The notes beneath the pieces were generated by a model. It was not told the DNA's origin. It saw only the letters and a list, made by a program, of their open reading frames with translations, and made no database searches. From positions 270,983 through 334,982 of the forward strand of contig VCMS01000003.1 in NCBI GenBank assembly GCA_022539475.1: DNA of 64,000 nt, written 5' to 3'. The position numbers and the translations under genes were made by a program. Position 1 is the stretch's first letter. Every line of letters begins with the position of its first letter. Shown one piece after another: positions 1 to 10,377 of the stretch. The DNA comes from Gracilaria domingensis. Lineage: Eukaryota > Rhodophyta > Florideophyceae > Gracilariales > Gracilariaceae.

Positions 1-1217
1 TAAGACCCTATTCTTGGTCGATTGTAACGCGTTCCACTGATATGTTCTGGGACCTTGACAATGCAACAATGCCGATCTCTCTAGCTCCATTCAGACCAGC
101 TGGGTGAGGGCTTGGAGGCTAAAGATACGAAAGAACGAAGAACTGTGCTCAGTTAAAATGTATGCTATCAGCACTGTGCCCTTCTTTTAATCAGTCTCTT
201 TGGTTTCTCATGTAGCACCACGTAAACGCCAACCTCAACCATCGAATAATTTTTCACGATACTATACCAGAAAGAACCTCAAAAGAACTTGTTTGTCGTT
301 TAGAGAAGGACATAAAGGAATTCACCTCGGTTCCGAAGAGAATGAAATGGCTTTGTAATCATGAGTTTTTTGAATCATCATGGGAATATAACCTCGAACA
401 AGCATCAGATGAACTCTGAACTGTCGTTTTCGATTTCAGCTTGAATGATGTCCACAACATGTTGACGAGACACATGCCATCCGCCTTCACGTGGTGTATC
501 TGTCTTCCCCCGGGAAGCGAAACGGATCTGCTGTCGGGTCTCCAACGGAGGTCCCACAACATGCTAACTATGGTGCCTCCAAAACAGAGTGAAGTAGGAC
601 CACTTTTAACTTATTCGCTGCCTATTTCACAAAAGTGAATATCGTTTTGATTATAAAACGCTGCACATCAGAAGACTCACCGTCGGATTACTACACAAAG
701 CTCCTTCGATGGCGACAGGGCGCTCTTTCTGTTAGTTCTATATAAGCTTCGTAGTCCTGGGACCCAATAATGGAAGATCGCACTTTTCGAAGCTTCTATG
801 TATCTTTTAGACCTACTGTTGGACAGCTCGAATGCTGCATGCCATGGATAACATCGAAAGAAGGTATATAATGATATGAGTCTGCTTGCATATTACTTCT
901 TCATTTCATAATGTCCTGGTCTCCTGTTACACATGGGTGCCCAAGTGCACTCCTACACCCGGTAATCAAATGTCGAATAGCAGCAGTAGAGGGAAATATG
1001 ATTCTTGGTAGAATGAGCGTAACATAAAGCGGCCTCCTGCAGGTGGTCCCTCATGAGTCTTCGCGGCTTGTCTTCTTGCAGCGGAAATCTTCTGAAATAA
1101 CGTCTGCAATAAGTTCACCGCATTCATAGCTAGAGAAGGCCCTTCTGAATCCTAGATGAAGATCATTCCAGTTCCGTGACTCATTCTGTTCCAACGCATT
1201 GGTCCTTTGAAACGCCT
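1..1217. other. Gene-poor left edge with one possible acyltransferase relic
   Basis: No convincing intact gene lies left of GET4. The only suggestive item is the minus-strand stretch 359-562, listed separately, which carries a wax-synthase-like HHxxxDG motif. The remainder shows only short unsupported reading frames and no obvious repeat. Confidence 0.5.
359..562 (-). pseudogene. Possible relic of a wax ester synthase/DGAT gene
   Basis: A 67-codon minus-strand frame carries LWDLRW followed about 22 residues later by IHHVKADGMCLV. In the intact paralogue of this window (8369-9811) the matching order is PLWRLHFF, then IHHVVADGIGLV, the HHxxxDG active-site motif of the WS/DGAT family. About nine of twelve residues agree around the motif. 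Nothing else of the domain is visible on either side, so if it is related it is a decayed fragment. The short length makes chance similarity possible. Confidence 0.35.
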
Positions 1218-2153
1218 TCAGTGTGCGCCCATCATGCCGCGTAACATAGAACTCATCATGCCCGCCATCCCACTTGGTTGAGGAGGTTGAATTCCAAAGT
1301 ATTTTGTACCAAGCTTTGTCAGAATAGGCGGTAAACTTTCATCCCTACTGAGCTCCGCTTTGTATACCTGACATATTTTCTGATACAGGGGTGCGGCTGA
1401 TCTTTCTAACTGACACATTTTCAGAAGGAGCTCGCAAAAGTTCCCTAACGGAGGATTGTTCGTTCCGTCACCTCCAGCCTCGATTGAGGTCCATCCCGCG
1501 AGCTGGGCAAACTTCTCCCGTACAACACGTGCGTCCTTGAGGTTCTCCGACCCCAGATATCTTACTATAACCCGCGTGAGAGCCAAACCATGCTCATCAA
1601 CATTTGTGTGGTCTGACGCATATTTGTACAGGAAAGTGGCGCTCTCCTCTGGTGCGTCTGAATAGATGTACAATTGTTGAGACAGCTCGTAGTTTTCTGC
1701 TTCTGCAGCAGCTCGAGCAGTCAAAGCGTTAAGCGTAGCATGGCCATTAGTGAAGCCCGAGCAATCCTCTCTTCCAGACCAAGCCAATGCAGCTTTCAGA
1801 AATCGTAACTTCTCGCGACGAACTTCAATGTCGTTTCCAGCGGTGGGATCAAAAGCATCAGCGATCTTGCGGAGTGCATCAACAGACTCATCTGTGACTT
1901 TTGTTTTGTACTCTACGTAATGCCGTACAGCTGCCAGTCCAAGCGCAGATCCCGCCTGGGCCTGTTTCTTTGAGAGCAAAGTAACAGACGCATCTAAGAG
2001 AATAGTGAGAGCCTTTTCAATGTCGCCAGGTGATTGATTCTTGCCCTGCGTTAGGCGATGATGCATCATCATACATGCCTGTTCGGCACCGTAGTAATCT
2101 TCATTCTCGAGGCTTCGGTTATATCGCTTCTGTAAACTCTTCAAGGAAGCCAT
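1218..2153 (-). CDS. GET4: GET4/TRC35-like factor of the tail-anchored protein insertion pathway
   Basis: An intronless 311-residue protein that resembles GET4 (TRC35) over its full length. GET4 is a cytosolic all-alpha repeat scaffold that with GET5 hands newly made tail-anchored membrane proteins from SGT2 to the GET3/TRC40 ATPase for insertion into the ER. The sequence shows the family's N-terminal start (LQKRYNRSLENEDYYGAEQ), helical-repeat spacing throughout and the typical C-terminus FGIQPPQPSGMAGMM, ending in a Met/Gly-rich tail. Length fits the family (about 300-330 residues). The start is the first in-frame ATG, at 2153. It is transcribed leftward, the same way as VDAC, and is probably constitutive. 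Confidence 0.85.
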   Translation of the reverse strand: MASLKSLQKRYNRSLENEDYYGAEQACMMMHHRLTQGKNQSPGDIEKALTILLDASVTLLSKKQAQAGSALGLAAVRHYVEYKTKVTDESVDALRKIADAFDPTAGNDIEVRREKLRFLKAALAWSGREDCSGFTNGHATLNALTARAAAEAENYELSQQLYIYSDAPEESATFLYKYASDHTNVDEHGLALTRVIVRYLGSENLKDARVVREKFAQLAGWTSIEAGGDGTNNPPLGNFCELLLKMCQLERSAAPLYQKICQVYKAELSRDESLPPILTKLGTKYFGIQPPQPSGMAGMMSSMLRGMMGAH

Positions 2154-2611
2154 CTTCAGAAGTTACGCTGTTTGAATCTTCTTTGGAAATGCTAGTGAAT
2201 GGCGTGGACCCGATCTTGAGCTAGAAAGATGAATCGCACGGAGCCTTTCACCTATAGTGTTCTCTGGCTCATGAGCTTCTTACCAAGAGAGAGGCTCGAG
2301 CCGCTCAACAGAGAGAGCATTGGCTCGTTCGTTAAATTAATTAATATTTTTTGTAAAAACACAACTTGTTGGCCTTCCAACTAGTGGGCCAAAGCCTTCC
2401 TTCCTCAGCTTCCTTCACAAGAATTGCCTTCGTAATTTTGTTTCGACAACTTAACATCAATTCCTGCATCAATTTCTCTTACGGATTCGCACCAGGCAAC
2501 CAGTATTGCGCTCCGCTTCTAGGAACAATCATGAAGAATAATGGTTGTTGTTGATCCAGCTTCAGATGATCCGCCGCAATCCAGGGGGAGCCTCTCGTCT
2601 TTCTGTCCAGA

Positions 2612-2872
2612 CTACCTTTTATGATGTCTCGAGCCCTGAGCTCTTCCAATGATGACTCTACGAATAGACCGGCTCACGACTGACGATCTCCGTGGGCATG
2701 TCGTTCTCCTGCTATTCGCAACCATTGGTTTGTTTATTTGTTCGCAACAATCTGCACACAATCTCCCATACTCTTCGCCGTTGATTGTCTCCTCCAAAGG
2801 CAGGTCGAATCTAGCGTGACACATTATACAAACGGAGGTCCAACGTTTCTCACGATTTGCAAGCTGCCACAT
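2612..2872 (-). CDS. Small zinc-binding hypothetical protein, 5' end uncertain
   Basis: An 86-codon ORF between GET4 and VDAC, all on the minus strand. It has CIMC (residues 15-18) and CADCC (39-43), spaced like a zinc ribbon, then a basic tail rich in Arg. The frame stays open for eleven codons upstream of the ATG and there encodes a further CTSC, giving three Cys pairs in order. This suggests that the real protein begins farther upstream, through an unidentified exon. I do not recognise the family. The ordered Cys pairs argue for coding, the short length against it. Confidence 0.35.
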   Translation of the reverse strand: MWQLANREKRWTSVCIMCHARFDLPLEETINGEEYGRLCADCCEQINKPMVANSRRTTCPRRSSVVSRSIRRVIIGRAQGSRHHKR

Positions 2873-3071
2873 CTTGTCACATGAGGTGCATGTGAGTGCA
2901 CTTCACGTGCGGAATGTTTCCCGCACACGCGTCGCAATGCGACCGAACGCATGATGCTACACAAGCTTGATCATCGCTCGCTACCCATAGGTTGAGCGGA
3001 GGCATTTATGAGTTGCACCGGCTTGGTTTACAGGGTCAAAATTTAAAGAAGGCGTAATCATGGTCAGACCT

Positions 3072-4024
3072 CTACTCGATGGCCAAGGAAACGCCTACCT
3101 TGGCGTTATCCAATTTGGTCGGGTCGAACTTGGACGACATGATGAGCTTGGCGTTTGGTCGAATGTCTTGCAAATACGTGAGCGCCACACAGCCATCCAT
3201 ATCAAGCTTTCCCTTGATGGTGGTGGCTCCATCCAGCCGATAGGCAGCACCCATGGCAATGCGAGTACTGTCTGCATTAAAACTGTGCGAAATCTGAGCC
3301 GCGGCAGAGAAGCCATGCCGTACATGATGCGAGTAGCTGAGCATGGTTGTCTGCATATTGTCAGCCACATGCAACGACACCTCGCTTTCCTTGCCATCAA
3401 ACAAGCTAACTGCGTAATTGGACTTGCCAAACTGACGCTTGCTGACGTTGTATTCCCCCTCAGCGCCCGCAATGATGAAGCCGTCATACTTGTCCGACGT
3501 GAGGGCGACGGCCAGCGAGGCGTACATGTCCTGCGTGATGGCATCGGCGACAAGCTTGACGCCGACCGGCCCTCCCAGGAACTCGGCGGTTCCCACGCGC
3601 AGCTGCTTGCCCGCCAGGGTGGTGAGCGTGGCCTTTCTACCCTGCGCATCGCATGACTCGTACTTGGCCTCTAAGGTGGGGAGCCTCCCGCCCGTGAACG
3701 CCTTGGCGGTGAAGGTGGCGCCCTTGATCTTGCACTTGGCGCTGATCTCCGCGGCCACGTCGTCACTCTTGGAGCTTTGCACGCCGGTGATGGTGTACGA
3801 CACGCCATCGGGCGTCTTTGACGTGAGCTTTAGTTTGTTCGCGTAGATGTAATCATCGGTGAGTAGCTCTAGCCGCGCGCAACACGGGCGCCAAAACGGG
3901 GGTTGTGCATGTTAGTCGAAAGCGCGCGGGGGATGGCAAACGTGGCGGGCAACAACGTACTCTTGGCGATCTTGCCAATGTCGCTATACTGCTTCATCTG
4001 GCGCTTGGACGGCGGCGCGGCCAT
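3072..4024 (-). CDS. VDAC: Mitochondrial outer-membrane porin VDAC, one intron
   Basis: This is the voltage-dependent anion channel, the beta-barrel through which metabolites cross the mitochondrial outer membrane. Exon 1 is 4024-3961, the intron 3960-3869 (92 nt, donor GTACGT, branch-like CTAAC, acceptor CTAG) and exon 2 3868-3072. The splice restores the classic VDAC start: YSDIGKIAKKLLTDDY, the N-terminal helix followed by strand 1. The product is 286 residues, normal for the family, with alternating beta-strand patterning and the C-terminal strand VGVSLAIE. Without splicing, exon 1 runs into a TAG at the acceptor, so the intron is well supported. The promoter side is very GC-rich. Confidence 0.92.
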
Positions 4025-4666
4025 GAGAAAGGGAGGGCGAGCGACAAGGAGGAGGCGGGCAAGCGCGGCGCAACGAATGGCAGCGCGGCGGCGACGGGCG
4101 GGGGAGGGGCGCGACGCGGCGGCACACACAAGGCAGGCAGCCGGCAGCAGCGGCGCACGCGCTCGCGGCGGCGGCAAGGGCGCGCGCGCATCGCAAGTGA
4201 AAACGCGACACTTGTTGGCGCCGCGGAACACGCTCGAAACAGCGAATTATTGTGTGTATGGTACAACGGAAAATCGCGGCGGCGCCGCGGACCGCGAGCG
4301 CCGCAGGAAAACAGCAGAAAGCATCACATTTCGCAGCACCGAGTTACATATTTCCACAAGTCTACTATACAGCGCCGACGCCACCCCCCCCCCCGCCCGT
4401 GCGTCCGCGCGCGCCCCCCACGCCCCCCGCGCCCCGCGGCTGCTGTCCAGCGCCGCGCGCTCCGACAGCAGTACAGCGCCCCGTCGGCACACGCCCACAC
4501 ACCTCCCTCCCCCTCCCGCCACCAGTCCGCCTCCAGCACAGCGCACGCCCCCCCCCCCCCCCCCCCGCCCCACCCGTCCACACCTCCGCTCACAAGTATC
4601 GATTGCCAAGTCGTCATGTCACGATTAAAAGAATAAACGGCGCGTCGGCCCACAGCCCCCACAGCC
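4025..4666. other. GC-rich spacer between VDAC start and bHLH gene end, with poly-C runs
   Basis: This 640-bp spacer should hold the VDAC promoter and the 3' end of the bHLH gene. It is C-rich on the plus strand, with uninterrupted runs C11 (4384-4394) and C19 (4548-4566). Long ORFs on both strands are by-products of the composition. I see no other gene. Confidence 0.6.
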
Positions 4667-6103
4667 TCATGTGCTGGAGATTCCCGACGTGGCACCAAAG
4701 TTACTCTTGGCGCGCTTTCCGCCCTCCGCGTTGCCCAGCGCCCACGCCAGGTTCATCGCCAGCTCCAGGCACTGCGTGTCGTACGCGCGGTGCTTGCTAT
4801 CGTAGAAGCACATCACCGCCTCTATCTTGCCAGTGATGGTCACCGGCACTGCCAGGCACACCTTGAGTCCGCACTTGCTCGCCAGCGCCGCGCGCTGGAA
4901 GTTCTTGGCGTCGCTCAACCCAGTCACCCACTCCGGTCGCATCGACGACCACACGCGCCCCGGCACGCCCTCCCTCGGTCTGAACACGTACGTCTCAGAC
5001 TCCTTGGAGAACGTCTCCAACGCCTTTCGGCCGCGCTCGTCGCCCTCGTTGCACACCGCGCGGCAGAACCTCAGAATCACGCTTTGTTCAGGCGGCGCGT
5101 TCGGCGCAGACGCCCTCCTGCTCGCCGTCCACAGCTCGGCGTGCTTCCACGACCGGCGTCTTGTGAACAGTCGCATCACCTCGTCCGCAGCGTCCGGAAA
5201 CGAATTTGCCCTGTCCACCAGTTTTGCAATCCATTCCATCGTTGCCTTGTTACTACTCACCGCCAGTTCAATCTCCAGTTGACTGGTGCGCTCGACCATG
5301 CTCTTGAGCACGTAGATGGCGTAATCCAGTACCTGCGCCTTGTGTTTCACTTCCATGTCCGACGGCGCCGGCGGCAACGTCTGTTTCAAACGCTCAAACA
5401 TGTTATTGAGCCGATCGCGACACATCTTAGTATGCGACAAGCCCGGGCCACTCTGGCCGGTGGAGGTGGCCGCCGTCGCGCTAGCGGACGCTGAGGCTGC
5501 CTGTGCAGCTCGCGACGACTTGCTGGCAGCAGCAGACCGTTTTCTGATGCTTTTCGCCGGTTTTGTCGGCGCGGGCTGTTTGAGCGGCGTACTGGTGGCC
5601 GAAGGCGGCAGCGGCGCAGCAGGCGATGAGGAGGACGCGCGATTGCGAGTTGTGCCAGGCTTGAGCGAAACGGTTGTCGATGGCGGCCGTCTCAAAACAC
5701 TCTCATTCTTTGTAGGCGCAGGCGACGACGACAAGTGCGCCGACTCGCGCGCCACAGGCGGCGGGTTGTCAAACGGGAGCGATGTGTCCTCGCTGGTGGC
5801 GGTGCCTCGCACGTCGGTGGAAGCGTCGTCGTCATCGAAGGCGCGAGAATGAGACGGCGACGCGTGTGCGTCGACAGAATCGGTGTCAAAGTCGGCGGCA
5901 TTGAGCGAGAACTCGTAGCGCGAATCAGAACGAAACGGGCGAGAGAGCGACGGCAGCGGCCATTCCGGCAGCTGCGCGGTTGTGGACGGCGTGAGAAACG
6001 AACTGACCAGCGGCGGAAAGTCCGGCGTGACCGGGTTGGCGGACGTGGTGAGGTCGTTGAGCAGCGTGTCGGCGTTGTCGTCGCGCGCGGGCACAAGGTC
6101 CAT
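4667..6103 (-). CDS. bHLH transcription factor with C-terminal GAF-like domain
   Basis: A probable nuclear regulator of 478 residues. The first ~220 residues are low complexity, rich in Ser, Thr, Pro and Ala. A basic helix-loop-helix begins near residue 224 (HTKMCRDRLNNMFERL, a Pro-rich loop, then a second helix through VLKSMVERTSQLE). The segment from about 330 to 450 looks like a GAF sensor fold (RAVCNEG, GVPGRVW, KCGLKVCLAVPV, GKIEAVMCFYD). The Glu that normally reads the E-box seems absent from the basic region, so target preference may be unusual. The start MDLVPARDD at 6103 was chosen because the open frame upstream is GC-driven low complexity. Ligand and targets are unknown. Confidence 0.75.
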   Translation of the reverse strand: MDLVPARDDNADTLLNDLTTSANPVTPDFPPLVSSFLTPSTTAQLPEWPLPSLSRPFRSDSRYEFSLNAADFDTDSVDAHASPSHSRAFDDDDASTDVRGTATSEDTSLPFDNPPPVARESAHLSSSPAPTKNESVLRRPPSTTVSLKPGTTRNRASSSSPAAPLPPSATSTPLKQPAPTKPAKSIRKRSAAASKSSRAAQAASASASATAATSTGQSGPGLSHTKMCRDRLNNMFERLKQTLPPAPSDMEVKHKAQVLDYAIYVLKSMVERTSQLEIELAVSSNKATMEWIAKLVDRANSFPDAADEVMRLFTRRRSWKHAELWTASRRASAPNAPPEQSVILRFCRAVCNEGDERGRKALETFSKESETYVFRPREGVPGRVWSSMRPEWVTGLSDAKNFQRAALASKCGLKVCLAVPVTITGKIEAVMCFYDSKHRAYDTQCLELAMNLAWALGNAEGGKRAKSNFGATSGISST

Positions 6104-6896
6104 TGCGACTGAACACGGGGGGGGGAGCAATGGGAGAGGTGGGTCACTACCAGACGGCGGGGATGGGTAGGAGACGAGGGGAAGATTGAGAAGGGCGAAA
6201 TTGAAGAAAGTGACAGTGGAAGATAGGGCAGCAGCAGCGCGGTGGGGAGCAGGGGAAGAAGGCGGAGCAGGCTGCGGTGGGAGGGGGAGGGGTTGGGTGG
6301 GGGGAGGGGTGGGGGAGGCGGGCGGCGGCGCGACGAAGCCAGCGACCGAGATGGCAGCGCGGCGGGGGGTGTGACATAGCCGGCGCGGCGCGCGCGCACG
6401 CACGCGCGCGCGCGCCGGGGCGCGCGCGAGCTCGAGCGGTCCGCGGCGCGTGCAGGGCGGGCCGCGGCAACGCGCGGCGCGCGTGTACGGATGAGCTGTC
6501 CACAAATATGCGCGCGCGCGCGGCGGCGCCGTTGAGGAACAACAGCGCGCCGCGCGGCCGTCAGCCAATTCAGCGCGCGCGCGCTTTACAGCGCGTGCGG
6601 CCCCGCGCGGGGCGCGCCGCGCGCGCGCCGCTGTACGTGCTGCGGCGTGCTGCGGCGTGCTGCGCCTGTCACGCGCGCGCGCAACAACTTTTTCCTCATA
6701 GCGCGCGCGCGTTTGGTGCGAGCTGCGGCCGGCGCGCCGCCGTTGCGCCTCCTTGGCGCGCTTTTACCGCACGGAGAGAGCGCGCCGCCGTATGTATACT
6801 ACCACAACTACATCCTCGTCGCGCCTGCTGCTAGATTCTCCCCGCGTAGTGATCTCTCACATACGGCAGATAGCTTTGGTACATACGCCGCGCGTC
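6104..6896. other. CpG-rich spacer upstream of the bHLH gene
   Basis: About 790 bp dominated by alternating GC runs (many GCGCGC blocks between 6380 and 6760), probably the bHLH promoter and 5' UTR. Alternating CG of this kind can form Z-DNA. No gene is supported; the overlapping ORFs on both strands follow from the lack of A/T-rich stops. Confidence 0.55.
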
Positions 6897-7397
6897 TCAC
6901 GGAGAGAGCGCTACAAAGTCTTGTATGAGCGCGCGCACCGCCTTCACGTCTGACACGATAGCCGCCGTGCGTTCCGCCCGCGCGTCGCCGTCCAGCCGTT
7001 TCAAAGCCGCCGTCGTCTGCGCGCAGATTTCAAGCGCCGCGGTTCGCTGTTCTCTATCGTCCAGCTTGCGCGCTACCTTCTGCATTCCCTCGCGCACCAC
7101 CGCGTCGTTGAACAGCCTGCTGAACGTCGCCACCCTCAGCAGCTCCCCATCCTCCACCAGCTTCTGCACGTCGTCCAACTGCTCACCCGCCTTTGCCACC
7201 GCCGCAAACGCCGCGCGCGTCGCCTGCTCTCGAGAGCGTCGTTCCTCCTCTTGTCGCCGCCTGTACAGCTCACGTTCTTCGTCCAACACGGAGCGCCGTG
7301 CACGTTCAGTCCCGTCCTGCGCCAAGCTTTTCTCGCTGCGTGTAGTGCTGTTAATGATCGGCATCATCATCAAAGTCATGCAGCGACGACGGCTCAT
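6897..7397 (-). CDS. Charged coiled-coil hypothetical protein
   Basis: A 166-residue protein starting at MSRRRCMTL. The middle (about residues 30-75) is strongly charged and helical, rich in Glu and Arg (ERELYRRRQEEERRSREQ), typical of a coiled coil. The C-terminal half is a helical Ala/Leu/Arg segment with VQKLVEDGELL and VRALIQDFVALSP. I do not recognise a family. The frame is open 55 codons upstream of this ATG, but that part lacks helical character, so the shorter form is preferred. The strong GC bias also allows a long antisense ORF, which lowers certainty. Confidence 0.5.
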   Translation of the reverse strand: MSRRRCMTLMMMPIINSTTRSEKSLAQDGTERARRSVLDEERELYRRRQEEERRSREQATRAAFAAVAKAGEQLDDVQKLVEDGELLRVATFSRLFNDAVVREGMQKVARKLDDREQRTAALEICAQTTAALKRLDGDARAERTAAIVSDVKAVRALIQDFVALSP

Positions 7398-8368
7398 CCT
7401 TGTCCTGTTTGGAGCCCTGGGGGCCGCTGTGTCCTGTGTGTCACGCGTGTGCCCCGCGCGCGGGCACTGCGGTACTGCTCGTCTATCATTCACCGTGCAC
7501 GAGTGTGTGCTGCGCACACAGCTTGCAACATGAACAAAGCCCGTTTCCGTACCAGTCGCCATTGGTTCGCTCGCTTCCTACGTCTAAATTGAACCCGCCG
7601 TCGCCGATAAACTCTCCATCGCCGATGAGTCCGCGTGAGTCAGTCGCTGCTTCTGCTTTTTCTGCTATGCTGACCATACACGTTTTCTTGCGCTGTAACC
7701 CGTCGTAAACAATCAAGTCCCTGTCTCCAACTCTCAACTTATGGGAGCAGTCAATCCCCCCCCAACGACCCCAATCGGTCCGCTATCCATTCTATCTGTA
7801 TCTATTGAAACAGTTTTAATCCACAGCGTTATCCAATGTTTTTTTGCGAAGACCAACTTCGTGGTCGCCTCAAGAATCTTGAGTCAGGATACTTGTCACG
7901 GAAACGCCCAACTCCTGTCCAGTCGTCACACTGCAAACCGCATCGCATCTAACCGGGGCGTCCCCCAGGGGCAGCTCCATGGACGTCATGCGCCCCCGCC
8001 CCCCCATCAACCTGCGCAGTGCCTCAGCCGCCCGAGACGGTACATATTACTAGTTTGGCATCCCACAAGTGAGCATTTGTCAAGAGGTTACACAGCACAT
8101 CAACACGTCATTTCATTTTCATTGGACCGCCCCAATCGCTTAGAGTAACACATCCATCACGGGCGCGATTTCATCGCTTTTGGCCCAGTTCTGTGCTCAC
8201 TGCTCAGCAAGCTAGACGAAGATTAGGTGATTAAAAAAAAGGATCCCGTAACGTGCCCGAACAATCCCCTCGGTGCTCCGCCGCACATTGCCAGACAAGT
8301 CCTTCAGCCAATTCGGTCCTCGCACGCCAAGGACATGATCCTTGCACGGCAGCCTTCAATTCACAGCT
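7398..8368. other. Intergenic, no gene seen
   Basis: Nearly 1 kb between the coiled-coil gene start and the end of the first wax synthase. A 135-codon plus-strand ORF (7741-8148) has no recognisable features and is discounted. Short C runs occur near 7758 and 7996. Confidence 0.5.
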
Positions 8369-9811
8369 CTACAGCTTCACATCACCGAAACGAATCAGCG
8401 CTTTGATCTCTTCATCCAGCAACTCAACAAATCGCTGAGGATTACTGATACGGCCCTCGTCCCCATACACCCCAATACATATCCGCCCGTTGTAGGAATG
8501 AATGCCAACCACAACCCCGCAGTGTCCGTCACTGGGTGCGAAAAAATGCAACCCCGACACTTCAATGCCCCCGATTGAGACTGCCTGTCGTGGCCCCGGT
8601 ACATTGGTGAACACCACAGATCCACTTCTTGTGACACGGCTCCATAATGCACGTCTCAACATAGTGGGCAATCTGGAAAGTACGTCCAGCAGCGTCATAA
8701 GCAGCACTGGAGTCGTTCCGGACTTGACAATGCGCATCGTTCGAACACAGCATCTCAATCGCTCGCGAAGTTGGCTGTGATGCACGTGAAGCGGTAGGGT
8801 CATAATTGCGAACCGGTTGGACACGTCTTGTGCTCCATTCTTTCCAATCGCATGGTTGTTGAATGGAATGCCCACTCGCAACCCAGTGAGCGCGTCGGCA
8901 TCGTCACCACTTTCGGTCAAGTATGCACGTGTAGCACCCGACACTGCCGTGTAAAGCATGTCATTAATAGTGATACCGAGCGATCGCGCAGCGTGCTTCA
9001 AAGCAGAAACAGTGTACACTGAGGGTGGTAACATGGCGCATACCTTCGTCGGTTGCAACGGTGATCGAACGAACGTGTTATCCTTCTCGGGGATGAGTGT
9101 ACCTATCACGGCGTTAACGTTGGTGCTGAAGGCAGCCCAATTGTCGACGACAGCATGTTGAAGACGCGTAAGCAGACCGCGAAATTGGTCTCGCGGAGCT
9201 CGGCGGGGCGGCGTTTTGAGTGCATTGTTGTGCTTATGTTGTTGTTCTCGCTGACGACTTGGGACGACTAATTGGTCTACAGTGTGTTCTGCACGGCTGT
9301 CAGTGATGTGTGACATGAAGTATTTGACGAGACCAATACCATCTGCGACGACATGATGGATTCGGAAGACGAGCGTTGCGCACTGTTTGCCTTGTGAATG
9401 CGGTTCTATGGACCACATGGGGAAGAAATGGAGACGCCATAGAGGTCGTTCGCGTGGGAAGGGCTCGGAGATGATTTGCGACAGACGTTGTTGAAAGAGG
9501 TGGTTGCGCTTCTCGTGGGGGAGGGAGAGATCGATGATGGGTTCTTGCACGACGTGGTGCTCTCGAAGCTGGTCGGACTGGGCGGTGAAATCGGGTATGG
9601 GTTGAAAGCACGCCTTTCCGTTGGGTGTGGCAATGCGGGCGGAAAATCGGGGGTGAGCGAGGAGCCTTGGGACAAGAGTGGAGTATATCCATTGCTCGGA
9701 GGGGCATTTGCTGAGGGTTGCAAAAGCGGTGATGATGACGGGGTTGTGCGGAACGGTCTCATCGACGAAAAAGCGCTCGATGGGGGCAAGGTTGGTCCAT
9801 GTGTCGGTCAT
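8369..9811 (-). CDS. Wax ester synthase / diacylglycerol acyltransferase (WS/DGAT)
   Basis: An O-acyltransferase of the bacterial/plant WSD1 type, which moves an acyl chain from acyl-CoA to a fatty alcohol or diacylglycerol to make neutral storage lipid. The 480-residue protein has the N-terminal landmark LAPIERFFVDE, PLWRLHFF, the catalytic IHHVVADGIG (HHxxxDG, near residue 155), LGITINDML, GIPFNNH and the C-terminal DUF1298-type motif VVFTNVPGP. No targeting peptide is evident. The start is the ATG at 9811; the frame also runs up to a GTG. A TATA box at 9891-9898 lies 80 bp upstream. It is divergent from a close but interrupted paralogue at 10378, implying a local duplication. Confidence 0.9.
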   Translation of the reverse strand: MTDTWTNLAPIERFFVDETVPHNPVIITAFATLSKCPSEQWIYSTLVPRLLAHPRFSARIATPNGKACFQPIPDFTAQSDQLREHHVVQEPIIDLSLPHEKRNHLFQQRLSQIISEPFPRERPLWRLHFFPMWSIEPHSQGKQCATLVFRIHHVVADGIGLVKYFMSHITDSRAEHTVDQLVVPSRQREQQHKHNNALKTPPRRAPRDQFRGLLTRLQHAVVDNWAAFSTNVNAVIGTLIPEKDNTFVRSPLQPTKVCAMLPPSVYTVSALKHAARSLGITINDMLYTAVSGATRAYLTESGDDADALTGLRVGIPFNNHAIGKNGAQDVSNRFAIMTLPLHVHHSQLRERLRCCVRTMRIVKSGTTPVLLMTLLDVLSRLPTMLRRALWSRVTRSGSVVFTNVPGPRQAVSIGGIEVSGLHFFAPSDGHCGVVVGIHSYNGRICIGVYGDEGRISNPQRFVELLDEEIKALIRFGDVKL

Positions 9812-10377
9812 CTCGTTGGGGCAGCGGGTTGTGAACGTGAGCACTGGGAGTGAGATTGTGCGTCGTGACGACGAGAGTTTTTGAGGGCGCTTTTTATAGT
9901 ATCGGGCGCTCAGTGCTCAGTGCGTCCGACGGGCGCTGCTCTCAACTTGGAACGGGGGCGTTTCGAAATGTGAAGTTGGGATTTGCGGCATGCTCAGCTG
10001 CGGTACGGCGAGGATAGCGTCCTCGCGAGCCAGATGGTTACGCTCTCTTCCGTTGGACTGTGCTGAGGTGCGAGCATCGCACATCTAAAAGACATTCGGT
10101 ATCGGTATGAGATATCCGACATGCAACGCCAGAGTGGCCGAACAGCCGCGCGGCGGGAAGAGGACGCACGCACGTCACACACGTGTGGCCAGTACCGCTG
10201 TAAGCGTGGCATGACACATGGCGCTGACGTGGCTGGATGGCATGATGCATCCATCACAATGTGCACCTCATCCGCGCGTAAAAGGTGCGCGATCTACCCG
10301 CCGGCACATCGTGTAGCACGAGCCCGTTGCCCGTCAACGAGCAGTCCCCGACGTGCGCGCAACGCACGCGCCCGGAA
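9812..10377. promoter_or_regulatory. Shared divergent promoter of two WS/DGAT paralogues
   Basis: A 566-bp gap separates the two acyltransferase starts, head to head. The leftward gene has a clear TATA box. For the rightward gene only a weak candidate (GCGTAAAAGG near 10276) is visible. Co-regulation would be natural but is an inference from spacing alone. Confidence 0.5.
9891..9898 (-). promoter_or_regulatory. TATA box of the leftward WS/DGAT gene
   Basis: On the minus strand the site reads TATAAAAA within ACTATAAAAAGC, 80 bp upstream of the ATG at 9811. The position fits a transcription start near 9865 and a short 5' UTR, and supports the ATG over the farther-upstream GTG. Confidence 0.7.

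Noticed and set aside
3903-4836. Long overlapping ORFs on both strands in the VDAC-bHLH spacer
   Set aside because: GC-rich sequence has few stops; translations are Pro/Arg/Ala low complexity with no domain, and they overlap the VDAC first exon in the wrong sense.
7741-8148. 135-codon plus ORF
   Set aside because: No domain or compositional sign of coding; it lies in a spacer with C runs.
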